Shown here in pieces: positions 17,072 to 25,404 of a DNA stretch of 41,726 nucleotides (within the stretch, counting starts at the first letter, position 1; each line of letters starts with the position of its first letter). Origin of the DNA: CAYUMU01 sp964445985 (GTDB taxonomy: Bacteria; Planctomycetota; Planctomycetia; Pirellulales; S012-138); NCBI GenBank assembly GCA_964445985.1, contig CAYUMU010000065.1, positions 1-41,726 of the forward strand, in the 5' to 3' direction. The notes beneath the pieces were generated by a model, which was not told where the DNA came from, ran no database searches, and saw nothing but the letters and a program-made list of their open reading frames with translations. The position numbers and the translations under genes were made by a program.

Positions 17072-18010
17072 TTAGCGAAGGGGCGCGCCGTTCTCAAAAA
17101 AGAGCAACTTCTCTCCCATGCGAAGCTTAATCTGGCAAGCGGGCAGCAACTTGGAAAGCTGCTGTGCCGCTTCCGCAGAAATGGCATCCTCTCGATCGTG
17201 ACTACCAATTTCAAGTCGTTCCAAGAAGGATAACAGCCGCAATTCGAGCAGTCCGCCATCCGTGATCTTCGTATTATTCAAGTTCAGAATCTCAAGCTTC
17301 TGCAGATGTTTTGAAATCAACTGAAGCCCTTCATCCGTTACGCTCGTTCGCGAAAGGTCAAGAAAGCGGAGATTCTGCAGGTCGATCAAGTGGCCTACCT
17401 CCCGATCCTCGAACTTCGGTGCGTGAGTGATCACCAGATGCTTCAAATTCCGGTATCTTACCAAATTCCTGCTTCCCTCAGGCGAGATTGGGCAGTGACG
17501 TAATTCCAGCGATGTCAGGTTGGGCGCTGAAAAATGGTCCAGACATTCGCCCGTAACATTCGCAGATGAAATCTGTAACGTTCTGAGGTGAAGCGGTTGT
17601 GCCAAGAGTCGCACGTGCGCGTCCGCAATGTCGTCTCCCCAAATTTCAAGCGATTCCAGTTCATCCGTCGGAATGCACGCCAAATCGATGGGAAGCACGG
17701 GCTCCATGCCGACACCATGGCCACGCTCGCGAAGGGTGTGCTTCTCCGCTCCGAAATTGACGTGCTTCACATACTTTAATTGTTTAATCCCCGCAATCAT
17801 GGCGTTGCGATCCGCGGTGGCGACGATTATCTCCAAGACAATTCCGCGGCCGTCATCTGACCCAATGGTTTCGATTCCAAGGCGCTCCAACTCGACCATC
17901 GTTTGAGCTTGATGATCGGCCGTTAGTCGCAATAGCAATGGAATCAGTGCGATGGGCGTGACTGCGATCAGAGAAAATACGATTTTTACTATTGCGCGCA
18001 CTTGTATCAC
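17072..18010 (-). CDS. Leucine-rich-repeat protein with N-terminal membrane anchor
   Basis: This 312-aa protein appears to start at a GTG. Its hydrophobic segment (IVFSLIAVTPIALIPLLL, about 8-26) is either an uncleaved anchor or a signal. From about residue 115 it has leucine-rich repeats of the ribonuclease-inhibitor-like bacterial type, for example LTSLELRHCPISPEGSRNL, LRFLDLSRTSVTDEGLQLI and LEILNLNNTKITDGGLLEL. Proteins of this layout are abundant in planctomycetes and are presumed to bind proteins at the membrane; the partner is unknown. It converges with the oxygenase fusion, 36 bp apart, and has lower GC than its neighbours. Confidence 0.8.
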   Translation of the reverse strand: MIQVRAIVKIVFSLIAVTPIALIPLLLRLTADHQAQTMVELERLGIETIGSDDGRGIVLEIIVATADRNAMIAGIKQLKYVKHVNFGAEKHTLRERGHGVGMEPVLPIDLACIPTDELESLEIWGDDIADAHVRLLAQPLHLRTLQISSANVTGECLDHFSAPNLTSLELRHCPISPEGSRNLVRYRNLKHLVITHAPKFEDREVGHLIDLQNLRFLDLSRTSVTDEGLQLISKHLQKLEILNLNNTKITDGGLLELRLLSFLERLEIGSHDREDAISAEAAQQLSKLLPACQIKLRMGEKLLFFENGAPLR

Positions 18011-18049
18011 CCACTACCCACTTTGTAGTAAATGGAATTCGGCCGTTAT

Positions 18050-18542
18050 TTATGCAGGCCGATGCCAAAATCTGCCCGATTCAGGTCGAACATCCTGTTG
18101 TGAACCGCGACGTGGATCGTCAACACGTTCTCCTTGACTTGCCACGTTGTCAGAATCGTGCTCGTAGCCTGTCGCACGCGGCGCCAGCTTGGAGGCATAA
18201 TGGAATGCGTCGATGGCTCGCGCGTTGGCGGATCGACTTCGCGGTCGCATACTCAATGACCTCTGCCCATTCGTCCAGGTTTTTGCGAAGAGCGGGAATA
18301 TCGAGCCGGCCGGCGCGAGGCAGATCGAAAGCAGCGGCCAAATTGACTTCCGCAATGTCACGCTGCCCTAACGCGGGTAAATCGCAAACGGACGCTGAGG
18401 CATTGAAGTTCTCTGCAGCTTGCAGAGATGTTAACGAACAAGAAACTAACGCCTCGTCGGACAACGAGCCCCAGCTTTCAAAATGCATCGAACCGCCCTC
18501 ATCGCGAGTGCGAGTGAAGGAGAAGTGATTTGCGCAGAGCAT
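18050..18542 (-). pseudogene. Probable degraded gene of unknown family
   Basis: A minus-strand reading of about 110 residues looks like real protein in its middle (GQRDIAEVNLAAAFDLPRAG, then LDIPALRKNLDEWAEVIEY). It resembles the N-terminal region I associate with planctomycete transglutaminase-like proteins, from memory and unverified. After about residue 110 the frame loses protein character (RIPLCLQAGAACDRLRARF). A plausible continuation (TTWQVKENVLTIHVAVHNRM, ending at a TAA near 18050) sits in another frame. I therefore read this as a frameshifted, truncated remnant. It could also be a short functional gene starting at 18488 or 18542. Confidence 0.4.
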
Positions 18543-18584
18543 AGTGGCGGTGAACCACCAAAGTCAAGAAAATTTGCGAGTTTT

Positions 18585-18642
18585 CCGCGACAGCGGTCAC
18601 CAAGGGCACGGCCCATCGCCGGTTTGCGGTTTCCATCAATCT
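18585..18642 (+). pseudogene. Fragment of a second 2OG-Fe(II) oxygenase gene
   Basis: Positions 18599-18642 match 16775-16818 of the intact oxygenase gene at 41 of 44 bases. All three differences are synonymous third-position changes, and the encoded peptide is TKGTAHRRFAVSINL in both. Similarity continues upstream through CCGCGACA, which in the intact gene encodes the HRD iron-binding motif, but with a 1-base length difference that breaks the frame. No similarity is visible on either side, so only the catalytic core strip survives. Confidence 0.75.
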
Positions 18643-18801
18643 TATTGACGGTTGCGCCGCCCATGACCGGAAGGCGACCACCGGGAGCCTGGATTCGTGG
18701 GCTAATAGCTCGCGGCGGAGGACGTTGGGAGCGCAGCGCTCAATAATGCCGAATAACTTGAAGGTGGCAATCTGGAGCCTGGTACTTTTTATCACTCGGA
18801 T

Positions 18802-18831
18802 TTGACAACCGCGGGGCTCGGCACGCATAGT
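18802..18831 (+). promoter_or_regulatory. Candidate sigma-70 promoter for the cytochrome gene
   Basis: A consensus -35 TTGACA (18802-18807) is followed after 18 bp by CATAGT (18826-18831), a 4/6 match to the -10 box. It lies about 170 bp upstream of the cytochrome start at 19000. The leader would be long, and no riboswitch fold was recognised. Confidence 0.4.
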
Positions 18832-18999
18832 TTACATCCTTGGCAGGCTGGCCGCGGGGGTTGGCCTGCTTTGCCTGTTCCCTGCCACGCTGGGGTTGAA
18901 TTACCCTGGGGTGGATGCACGAGCGGGTTTCACGCGGTCGCCGCGTGGCCCCTTTGCCCGCAATCGATCGACTCTGTTTGTTGCCCGCCGAGAGTTGCT

Positions 19000-21804
19000 A
19001 TGTTTCAACCGCTTCGTATCGCGTTGTTGTTTGCCTCGTTGGTTGCCTGTCTTTCTGGCGTGGCGGCTGCCGACTCGCACCCGATTGTGCCGGGCTTCGA
19101 GCGTTTCTTCGCTTCGCCCGCGGCAACCGATCCCCAGGCCGCGGGCGCGGCTGGCCAATTGCTGCTGGGCGAGCTCAATTGTTTGGCGTGTCATAAGGCA
19201 GGCAAAACCCCAGCGACATCGCCGGTGCTGACCAAAGGCGCGCCCATTCTGGACCAGGTGGGCGCTCGGGTTCGCCCCGCGGCCATCCAGGCCATGCTGC
19301 TCAACCCGCAACAGGCCAAGCCGGGCGCCACCATGCCCGATGTGCTGGCGCATTTGCCGCCCGCCTTAAAGGAGAAGCAGGCCGAGGCCCTGGTGCATTT
19401 CTTGGCCTCGACGGGCAGCATTCACGATACGGCCCCCGACGCGGCAGCCGCGAGGCGGGGCGAAGCGTTGTTCCACACGGTGGGCTGCATCGCTTGCCAT
19501 GCTTCGCAACGCGCAGGCGCGACCAAGCTGGCGACTTCGGTTCCGCTCCCCAACTTGGCTGGCAAGTACACCATCGCCAGCCTGATGGCTTTTCTTGATA
19601 ACCCGCTGCACGTGCGAGCCGGCGGCCGGATGCCCGACCTCAACCTCACCTCGCAAGAATGCCGCGACATTGCCAGCTACTTTCTCAAAGACATTCAGGT
19701 GCCGGCCAACGTGCGGTACGCCTATTACGAAGGAAACTGGCAGAACCTGCCCGACTTTAGCAAACTCAAGCCCAAGACGACGGGTGAAACGACCGGCATC
19801 GACGTGGCCGCCGCTCCCCGCAAGAACGATCTTGGCCTGGTGTTTGAAGGCTACCTGCCCGTTGATAAGGCCGGCGACTACCGCTTCTTTCTCGGGTCGG
19901 ATGATGGCAGCCGATTGGTGATCGACGGCAAAGAGTTGATCAAGGTGGATGGGCTGCACCCTTACACCGAGAAGAATCAAAAGCTGAACCTCACGGCGGG
20001 CCTCCACGAGATTCGCGTGGAGTTCTTTCAAGCCGGCGGCGATATTGAGCTTCGCGCCGAGATGCAAGGGCCAGGCATTGCGCGCCAGGCCTTGGGGCCG
20101 TTGCTGTTGGCCTCGAAGGATGACCCCAAGCAGCCCGAAGGATTTGAAGTCAACCCGGCCCTGGCCGCCGAAGGCAAAGCCCTATTTAGCAGTGCGGGCT
20201 GCGCGTCGTGCCACCAGCTCAAGTTGGACGGCAAGGCGCTGGCATCGACCGCCCAGGCGCCCGACTTCGCCGCGCTGAAACAGGCGGGCGGATGCCTGAG
20301 CGAGGCGCAACCTGCGGCCAATAATGCCAACGCCGCCAATAACGCCAATGCCGCGTCGGTGCCGCAATATTCGCTCAGCCAGCCGCAGCGCGATGCGCTG
20401 GCCGCGGCCATTGCCCATTTGCAATCGGCGGGCCAAGCTCCGCTAACCGGCGAGAAAGCCGTGGAGCAAACGCTGACGGCGTTCAACTGCTATGCCTGCC
20501 ATAGCCGCAGCAAGCAGGGGGGCGTGGAAGAAGCTCGCAATAGTTGGTTCCAGGGAACCACGCAGGAGATGGGCGACGAGGGCCGAATTCCGCCCACCCT
20601 CGACGGCGTGGGGGCCAAGCTCACCAGCGAATGGTTCAAGCACATCTTTGCCGACGGGGCCAAGGACCGCCCCTACATGCATACCCGCATGCCCAAGTTC
20701 GGCGTGGCCAACGTGGGCCACCTGGCGCCGGAATTTCAACAACTCGATCAAGCCAAGACTGAAGCCACGGGCGAATTCGCTTTCACCGAGCCCAGTCATC
20801 GGGTGAAGGGTTTCGGCCGGTTTATGGTGGGCGGTCAGGCGTTTGCCTGCATCAAGTGCCATACCTTTGGCAAGTACGAAGCCACCGGCATCCAGTCGAT
20901 CGATCTGACGATCATGACGCGACGGCTCAATAAAGATTGGTTCGTGCAATACATGCTCAACCCCCAGGCCTATCGGCCCGGCACGCGCATGCCGAGCCCC
21001 TGGCCCGATGGCAAGTCGCTGCTCAAGACCGTGCTCGACGGCCAACCCCTCACGCAAGTCAACGCCGTGTGGGAATACCTGGCCGACGCCGGCGAAGCCC
21101 GCGTGCCCGAGGGGCTGCTCCGTTCGGCCATCGAACTCAAGGCGTTCTTCCAGCCGCGGATCTATCGCAACTTTATCGAAGGCGCGGGATCGCGGGCTAT
21201 TGCCGTGGGTTACCCCGAGCGGGCCAACGTGGCCTTCGATGCCGACAACCTGCGGTTGGCCCTGATCTGGCATGCGGGCTTCATCGACGCCGGCAAGCAT
21301 TGGACCGGCCGAGGGCAAGGTTTCCAGCCGCCGCTGGGCGATCACGTGCTGGCCTTCCCCAACGCGGTCAGTTTTGCCCAACTGGAGTCGCAGCAATCCC
21401 CGTGGCCCAAGCAAACCGCGGGCGAGCTCGGCTACCAGTTCCGAGGGTACAAGCTGGATGACAAACGCCGGCCGCGGTTTTTGTACCGGCTGGGCGAGAA
21501 CGCGAACGTGGCCGATTTGCTGATCCCCGTGCCGGGCGAGTTCGATCCGGCCCTGAAACGCGTGCTCAGCTTCCAAGGCAATTCACCGGAGAATGCCACG
21601 TGGTACTATCGAGCCGCGGTCGGCAAGTCGATCGAACCGGCCGACGATGGCAGTTGGAAGATCGACGGAGGGCTGCGCGTTCGCTTGCAACTCTCGAACG
21701 AAGCCCAGCCAATCCTGCGCACCAGCGAAGGCCAAACCGAACTACTCGTGCCCATCCACATGAAGGACGGCACAGCCGAAATCGTACAAGAATACATCTG
21801 GTAG
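19000..21804 (+). CDS. Exported five-haem cytochrome c with PA14 domain
   Basis: The 934-aa protein has a signal peptide (cleavage near VAAA-DS, about residue 24). Five CxxCH haem c sites are present: CLACH (61-65), CIACH (163-167), CASCH (401-405), CYACH (497-501) and CIKCH (617-621). A PA14 domain occupies about 238-360 (YYEGNWQNLPDF, FEGYLPVDKAGDYRFFLGSD, GLHEIRVEFFQAGGDIELRA) and probably binds carbohydrate. An Ala-Asn linker (ANNANAANNANAA) lies at 439-452. The long C-terminal part, about 690-934, has no haem site. Proteins of this build are widespread in planctomycetes and Verrucomicrobia as periplasmic electron carriers. The next gene, 82 bp on, encodes an exported propeller that is a plausible oxidoreductase partner. 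A start at 18802 is open but lacks a signal peptide. Confidence 0.9.
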   Translation: MFQPLRIALLFASLVACLSGVAAADSHPIVPGFERFFASPAATDPQAAGAAGQLLLGELNCLACHKAGKTPATSPVLTKGAPILDQVGARVRPAAIQAMLLNPQQAKPGATMPDVLAHLPPALKEKQAEALVHFLASTGSIHDTAPDAAAARRGEALFHTVGCIACHASQRAGATKLATSVPLPNLAGKYTIASLMAFLDNPLHVRAGGRMPDLNLTSQECRDIASYFLKDIQVPANVRYAYYEGNWQNLPDFSKLKPKTTGETTGIDVAAAPRKNDLGLVFEGYLPVDKAGDYRFFLGSDDGSRLVIDGKELIKVDGLHPYTEKNQKLNLTAGLHEIRVEFFQAGGDIELRAEMQGPGIARQALGPLLLASKDDPKQPEGFEVNPALAAEGKALFSSAGCASCHQLKLDGKALASTAQAPDFAALKQAGGCLSEAQPAANNANAANNANAASVPQYSLSQPQRDALAAAIAHLQSAGQAPLTGEKAVEQTLTAFNCYACHSRSKQGGVEEARNSWFQGTTQEMGDEGRIPPTLDGVGAKLTSEWFKHIFADGAKDRPYMHTRMPKFGVANVGHLAPEFQQLDQAKTEATGEFAFTEPSHRVKGFGRFMVGGQAFACIKCHTFGKYEATGIQSIDLTIMTRRLNKDWFVQYMLNPQAYRPGTRMPSPWPDGKSLLKTVLDGQPLTQVNAVWEYLADAGEARVPEGLLRSAIELKAFFQPRIYRNFIEGAGSRAIAVGYPERANVAFDADNLRLALIWHAGFIDAGKHWTGRGQGFQPPLGDHVLAFPNAVSFAQLESQQSPWPKQTAGELGYQFRGYKLDDKRRPRFLYRLGENANVADLLIPVPGEFDPALKRVLSFQGNSPENATWYYRAAVGKSIEPADDGSWKIDGGLRVRLQLSNEAQPILRTSEGQTELLVPIHMKDGTAEIVQEYIW

Positions 21805-21806
21805 TT

Positions 21807-21865
21807 ATCAGCCCCTAGCCACCAACTACCACCCCCCAACCCCTAGCCACCAGCCACTAGCCCCC
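21807..21865. repeat. C-rich CAGCCCC-type repeat, copy 2
   Basis: The repeat is made of units such as CAGCCCCTAGCCACCAACTA and CAGCCACTAGCCCCC. It fills the space between the cytochrome stop and the first possible ATG of the propeller gene, so any ribosome-binding site for that gene must lie inside or after the repeat. Confidence 0.65.
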
Positions 21866-21886
21866 ATGCCATCAAACATACAACCC

Positions 21887-23401
21887 ATGCCCAAGCTTAA
21901 ACTTGTTTCTGCCTGCCATCAGGCCCTGGCGTTGTTGGCGTTATTCATCGGCGCAGCGGTCAGCCAGGCACAAGAGGCCCCCACCGAGTCGGACTATTAC
22001 CCCATGGTTTCGCTCCCCATTCCGCAGCACATTGTGCTGGAAGCGGGTGATAGCGAATGGCTGCCCGACGGCCGGTTGGCGGTTTCCACGCGCCGCGGCG
22101 ACATCTATCTAATCGAGAACCCGTTGGCAAAGGACCTGGAAGAGGTTCGCTTCCAGCAGTTCGCCGAAGGCTTGCACGAAGTGCTGGGCCTGGCCTACCG
22201 CGACGGTTGGCTGTATGCCACGCAGCGCGGCGAGGTCACGCGGCTCAAGGATGAAGACGGCGACGGCAAGGCCGACCTGTTTGAAACCGTCAACGACGGC
22301 TGGGGAATCAACGGCGACTACCACGAATACGCCTTCGGTTCCAAGTTCGATCCCCGGGGCAACCTGTGGGTCACGCTCTGCCTCACCGGTTCGTTCAGCA
22401 GCGCCAACAAGTTTCGCGGCTGGTGTTTGCAGATTACGCCCGAGGGCAAAGCCATTCCCACCTGCAGCGGCATTCGTTCGCCCGGCGGCATGGGCATCAA
22501 CGCGGCGGGCGACGTGTTCTACACCGATAACCAAGGCCCCTGGAACGGCACGTGCAGTCTCAAGCATTTGGCGCCCGGCCACTTTATGGGCCATCCCGGC
22601 GGCAATCGCTGGTACGAAAACGCCAAGAACATGGGGCCAGCCCCCGCCGAGCCGACCAGCGGCAGCCGCATTGTCACCGAGGCCGCGCGAATTCCCGAGT
22701 ACATGCCGCCGGCCATTTTGTTCCCTTACAAAAAGATGGGCCAGTCGGCCGCCGGCATTGCCTGCGATGTTTCTGGCGGAAAGTTCGGGCCCTTCCAAAA
22801 TCAATTGTTCGTGGCCGATCAGACTTTCAGCACGGTCATGCGTTGCTATTTGGAGAAGGTCAACGGCCGCTACCAGGGGGCCTGTTTCCCCTTCCGCGAA
22901 GGTTTTGGCTCAGGCAGCCTGTCGGTGCTGATGAACAAAGAGGGCGTGATGATGGTCGGCGGCACCAACCGAGGCTGGGGATCGCGCGGCAGCAAACCGT
23001 TCGCCTTGGATCGCGTGACTTGGAGCGGCAAAACGCCGTTCGAAATTCAAGAAATGCGGGCCAAGCCCGACGGGTTTGAGTTGGTCTTCACTGAGCCGAT
23101 TGACGCCGCCACGGCCGCCGATCCGGCAAGTTACAAGCTGGAAACCTACACCTACATTTATCAGGCCTCGTACGGCAGCCCCGAGGTGGATCACACCCAG
23201 CCGCGGATTGAGCGGGTGACCGTTTCCGACGACGGCCTCACGGCGCGGCTCGCCATCGATCGCTTGCAGCCAGGGCATGTTCACGAATTGCATGCCAATG
23301 GCGTGCGTTCCAAACAGGGGCTCCCCCTGCTGCACGCCCAGGCGTACTATACGCTGAACAATATTCCTGGCGAAGCTTCCGAAAACGCCGCCGGCAAATA
23401 G
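21887..23401 (+). CDS. Exported NHL/sugar-dehydrogenase-like beta-propeller
   Basis: From ATG 21887 the protein has 504 aa with a signal peptide ending near SQAQ-EA. An ATG at 21866 adds seven residues and overlaps the C-rich repeat. The body reads as a six-bladed propeller related to soluble PQQ-dependent sugar dehydrogenases and other planctomycete membrane-bound dehydrogenase-like proteins: EWLPDGRLAVSTRRGDIYLI, GLAYRDGWLYATQRGEVTRL, GIRSPGGMGINAAGDVFYTD and GQSAAGIACDV. The calcium-loop-like DEDGDGKADL is visible. A C-terminal fibronectin- or Ig-like domain begins near residue 400 (FELVFTEPIDAATAADPASY). Its position after a five-haem cytochrome suggests that it oxidises a sugar or alcohol and passes electrons to that protein. 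Cofactor and substrate are inferred only. Confidence 0.8.
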   Translation: MPKLKLVSACHQALALLALFIGAAVSQAQEAPTESDYYPMVSLPIPQHIVLEAGDSEWLPDGRLAVSTRRGDIYLIENPLAKDLEEVRFQQFAEGLHEVLGLAYRDGWLYATQRGEVTRLKDEDGDGKADLFETVNDGWGINGDYHEYAFGSKFDPRGNLWVTLCLTGSFSSANKFRGWCLQITPEGKAIPTCSGIRSPGGMGINAAGDVFYTDNQGPWNGTCSLKHLAPGHFMGHPGGNRWYENAKNMGPAPAEPTSGSRIVTEAARIPEYMPPAILFPYKKMGQSAAGIACDVSGGKFGPFQNQLFVADQTFSTVMRCYLEKVNGRYQGACFPFREGFGSGSLSVLMNKEGVMMVGGTNRGWGSRGSKPFALDRVTWSGKTPFEIQEMRAKPDGFELVFTEPIDAATAADPASYKLETYTYIYQASYGSPEVDHTQPRIERVTVSDDGLTARLAIDRLQPGHVHELHANGVRSKQGLPLLHAQAYYTLNNIPGEASENAAGK

Positions 23402-23461
23402 GACCTGGCTCGCCCCCCCCCACTTTTGATTCCCTTGCCCGAGAAACCATAGGACGGATCG

Positions 23462-25288
23462 ATGAGCACTGCGGAGCAACCTCAGGTTAAGAAGCTGCTG
23501 GCGCGCAGCGAAGTGAAAGAGACCGATCGTTGGGATCTCTCCAGCTTGTATGCCAGCGACAAAGACTGGGAGGCCGATTTTCAGAACTGGGAAGACCTGA
23601 TTCCCAAATACGAAGGCTTTCGCGGCACGTTGGCCAGCGGAGCCGTGGCCCTTTCCAGGGTTTTGGAATTCGACCTGATGTTCGAACGGCTCGGCGAACG
23701 GCTGGGCACGTATGCCTTCCTGAAAACGGCCGAAGATACCGCCAATAGCAACTACCAGCGGATGCAGGCGCGCTACCTGAATGCAGCCAGTCGGGCTGGC
23801 CAGGCCGCCAGCTACATTCGGCCCGAGATCATGGCGATCGATAGCGCCGCCATGGAGGGCTTTCTCAAGAGCGAAGCTCTCCGCCCGCACCAGTTGCTGC
23901 TGGAGCGCATCCTCCGCTACAAGCCCTACACGCTGAGCGACAAGGAAGAGAATCTCCTGGCCATGCAGGCCGAAATGTCGTCGGCGGCCGATCAGGCTTT
24001 TCGCCAGTTGAACAACGCCGACCTCAAATTTGGCGACCTGGAAAACGAAGACGGCGAGCGGGTGGAGCTGAGCCACGCCTCGTTTTCAGCCTTCTTGCAT
24101 TCGCCCGTTCGCGAGATTCGCGGCAAAGCGTTCCATCAATACTACGAGCAGTTCGATGGCCATAAGAACACGTTGGCCGCCACGCTCAATGGTTCGATCC
24201 AGCGCGATATTTACTACGCCAGGGCCCGCGGCTACGAAAGCGCGCTGTCGTCGGCCCTGTTTGCGGACGACGTGCCGGCGGCCGTATACGACAACCTGAT
24301 TACGGCCGTGCGCAACCAGTTGCCGGCCGTGCATCGCTACTACGACCTGCGCCGCCGGGCGATGAAGCTCAACGACATTCACCAATACGACACCTACGTG
24401 CCGATCCTCAGCGACCTCAAGGTGGAGTACCCTTGGGACAAGGCGGTGGATGTGGTGATTGAATCGCTCGAGCCGCTGGGGAGCGAGTACTGCGCGGCTT
24501 TGGAACAGGGGCTGCGCGGCCGCTGGTGCGATCGTTACGAGAACCAGGGCAAGCAGAGTGGCGCCTTCAGTTGCGGCAGCTTCGACGGCGAGCCGTTTAT
24601 CTTGATGAACTATCAGCAGCGGGTGCTCGATCACGTGTTCACGCTGGCCCACGAGGCGGGCCATTCCATGCACTCGTACTACTCGGCCCGGCATCAGCCG
24701 TTCCAGTATTACAACTACGTGATCTTCGTGGCCGAGGTCGCCAGCACGTTCAACGAGCAGTTGCTGAGCCGGCACATGATGGCCAGGGCGAAGGACGACA
24801 AGGAACGAGCCTACCTGATCAACCGCGAAATCGACGCCATCCGCGGCACCGTGGTCCGGCAGACCATGTTCGCCGAGTTCGAGAAAATCACGCACGCCAT
24901 GGCCGAAGAAGGCGAGCCGCTCACGGTCGAAAGCTTCACCCAGGTTTATCAAGACCTGCTGAACGCTTACTTTGGCCCTAACTTTGCCCTCGACCCCGAA
25001 CTGCGGCTAGAGTGCTTCCGCATCCCGCACTTCTATCGGGCGTTCTACGTGTATAAGTACGCCACGGGGCTCTCGGCGGCGATTGCCCTCAGTCAAAAAG
25101 TGCTGACCGGTGGGGAAAGCGACCTTCAGGCCTACCTGGGCTTCCTCAAGGCCGGCTGCTCGAAGTTCCCGCTGGAAATCCTCCGCGACGCTGGCGTGGA
25201 CATGGCCAGCCCCGAACCGGTGGAAACCACGCTCAAATACTTCGGGCAACTGGTCGACGAGCTCGATGGGCTGCTGGCGGGAATGTGA
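23462..25288 (+). CDS. pepF: Oligoendopeptidase F (M3 family)
   Basis: This is a zinc metallopeptidase that cleaves short peptides in the cytoplasm. The protein has 608 aa, a typical length for PepF/PZ-peptidase. The catalytic helix FTLAHEAGHSMHSYY carries the HExxH zinc motif (His397, Glu398, His401). The third ligand Glu is expected in the following VAEVASTFNEQLL segment. N-terminal DRWDLSSLYASDKDWEADF and RIPHFYRAFYVYKYATGLSA are also characteristic of PepF. No signal peptide is present. A Shine-Dalgarno-like AGGA lies about 8 nt upstream. It follows the propeller gene by 60 bp on the same strand, but a peptidase has no clear functional tie to it. Confidence 0.95.
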   Translation: MSTAEQPQVKKLLARSEVKETDRWDLSSLYASDKDWEADFQNWEDLIPKYEGFRGTLASGAVALSRVLEFDLMFERLGERLGTYAFLKTAEDTANSNYQRMQARYLNAASRAGQAASYIRPEIMAIDSAAMEGFLKSEALRPHQLLLERILRYKPYTLSDKEENLLAMQAEMSSAADQAFRQLNNADLKFGDLENEDGERVELSHASFSAFLHSPVREIRGKAFHQYYEQFDGHKNTLAATLNGSIQRDIYYARARGYESALSSALFADDVPAAVYDNLITAVRNQLPAVHRYYDLRRRAMKLNDIHQYDTYVPILSDLKVEYPWDKAVDVVIESLEPLGSEYCAALEQGLRGRWCDRYENQGKQSGAFSCGSFDGEPFILMNYQQRVLDHVFTLAHEAGHSMHSYYSARHQPFQYYNYVIFVAEVASTFNEQLLSRHMMARAKDDKERAYLINREIDAIRGTVVRQTMFAEFEKITHAMAEEGEPLTVESFTQVYQDLLNAYFGPNFALDPELRLECFRIPHFYRAFYVYKYATGLSAAIALSQKVLTGGESDLQAYLGFLKAGCSKFPLEILRDAGVDMASPEPVETTLKYFGQLVDELDGLLAGM

Positions 25289-25300
25289 GGCAAGTTTGAC

Positions 25301-25341
25301 GCTGGTGGCTGGTAGCTGGGGGTGCAGGGGCTGGTAGCTGG
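25301..25341. repeat. C-rich CAGCCCC-type repeat, inverted copy
   Basis: On the plus strand this reads as G-rich GCTGGTGGCTGGTAGCTGGG followed by GGTGCAGGGGCTGGTAGCTG, the reverse complement of the C-rich family at 62-97, 21807-21865 and 38335-38400. It sits between pepF and the sulfatase gene. Confidence 0.6.
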
Positions 25342-25404
25342 ACTTGGCGATTGTACGAACGCGCGTCGCGAGGGCTTTCGATTCCATTCCGGGGAGTGCT
25401 TCAC

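Noticed and set aside
21807..21865. C-rich repeats as a possible CRISPR array
   Set aside because: Units are irregular and overlapping with no unique spacers of constant length.
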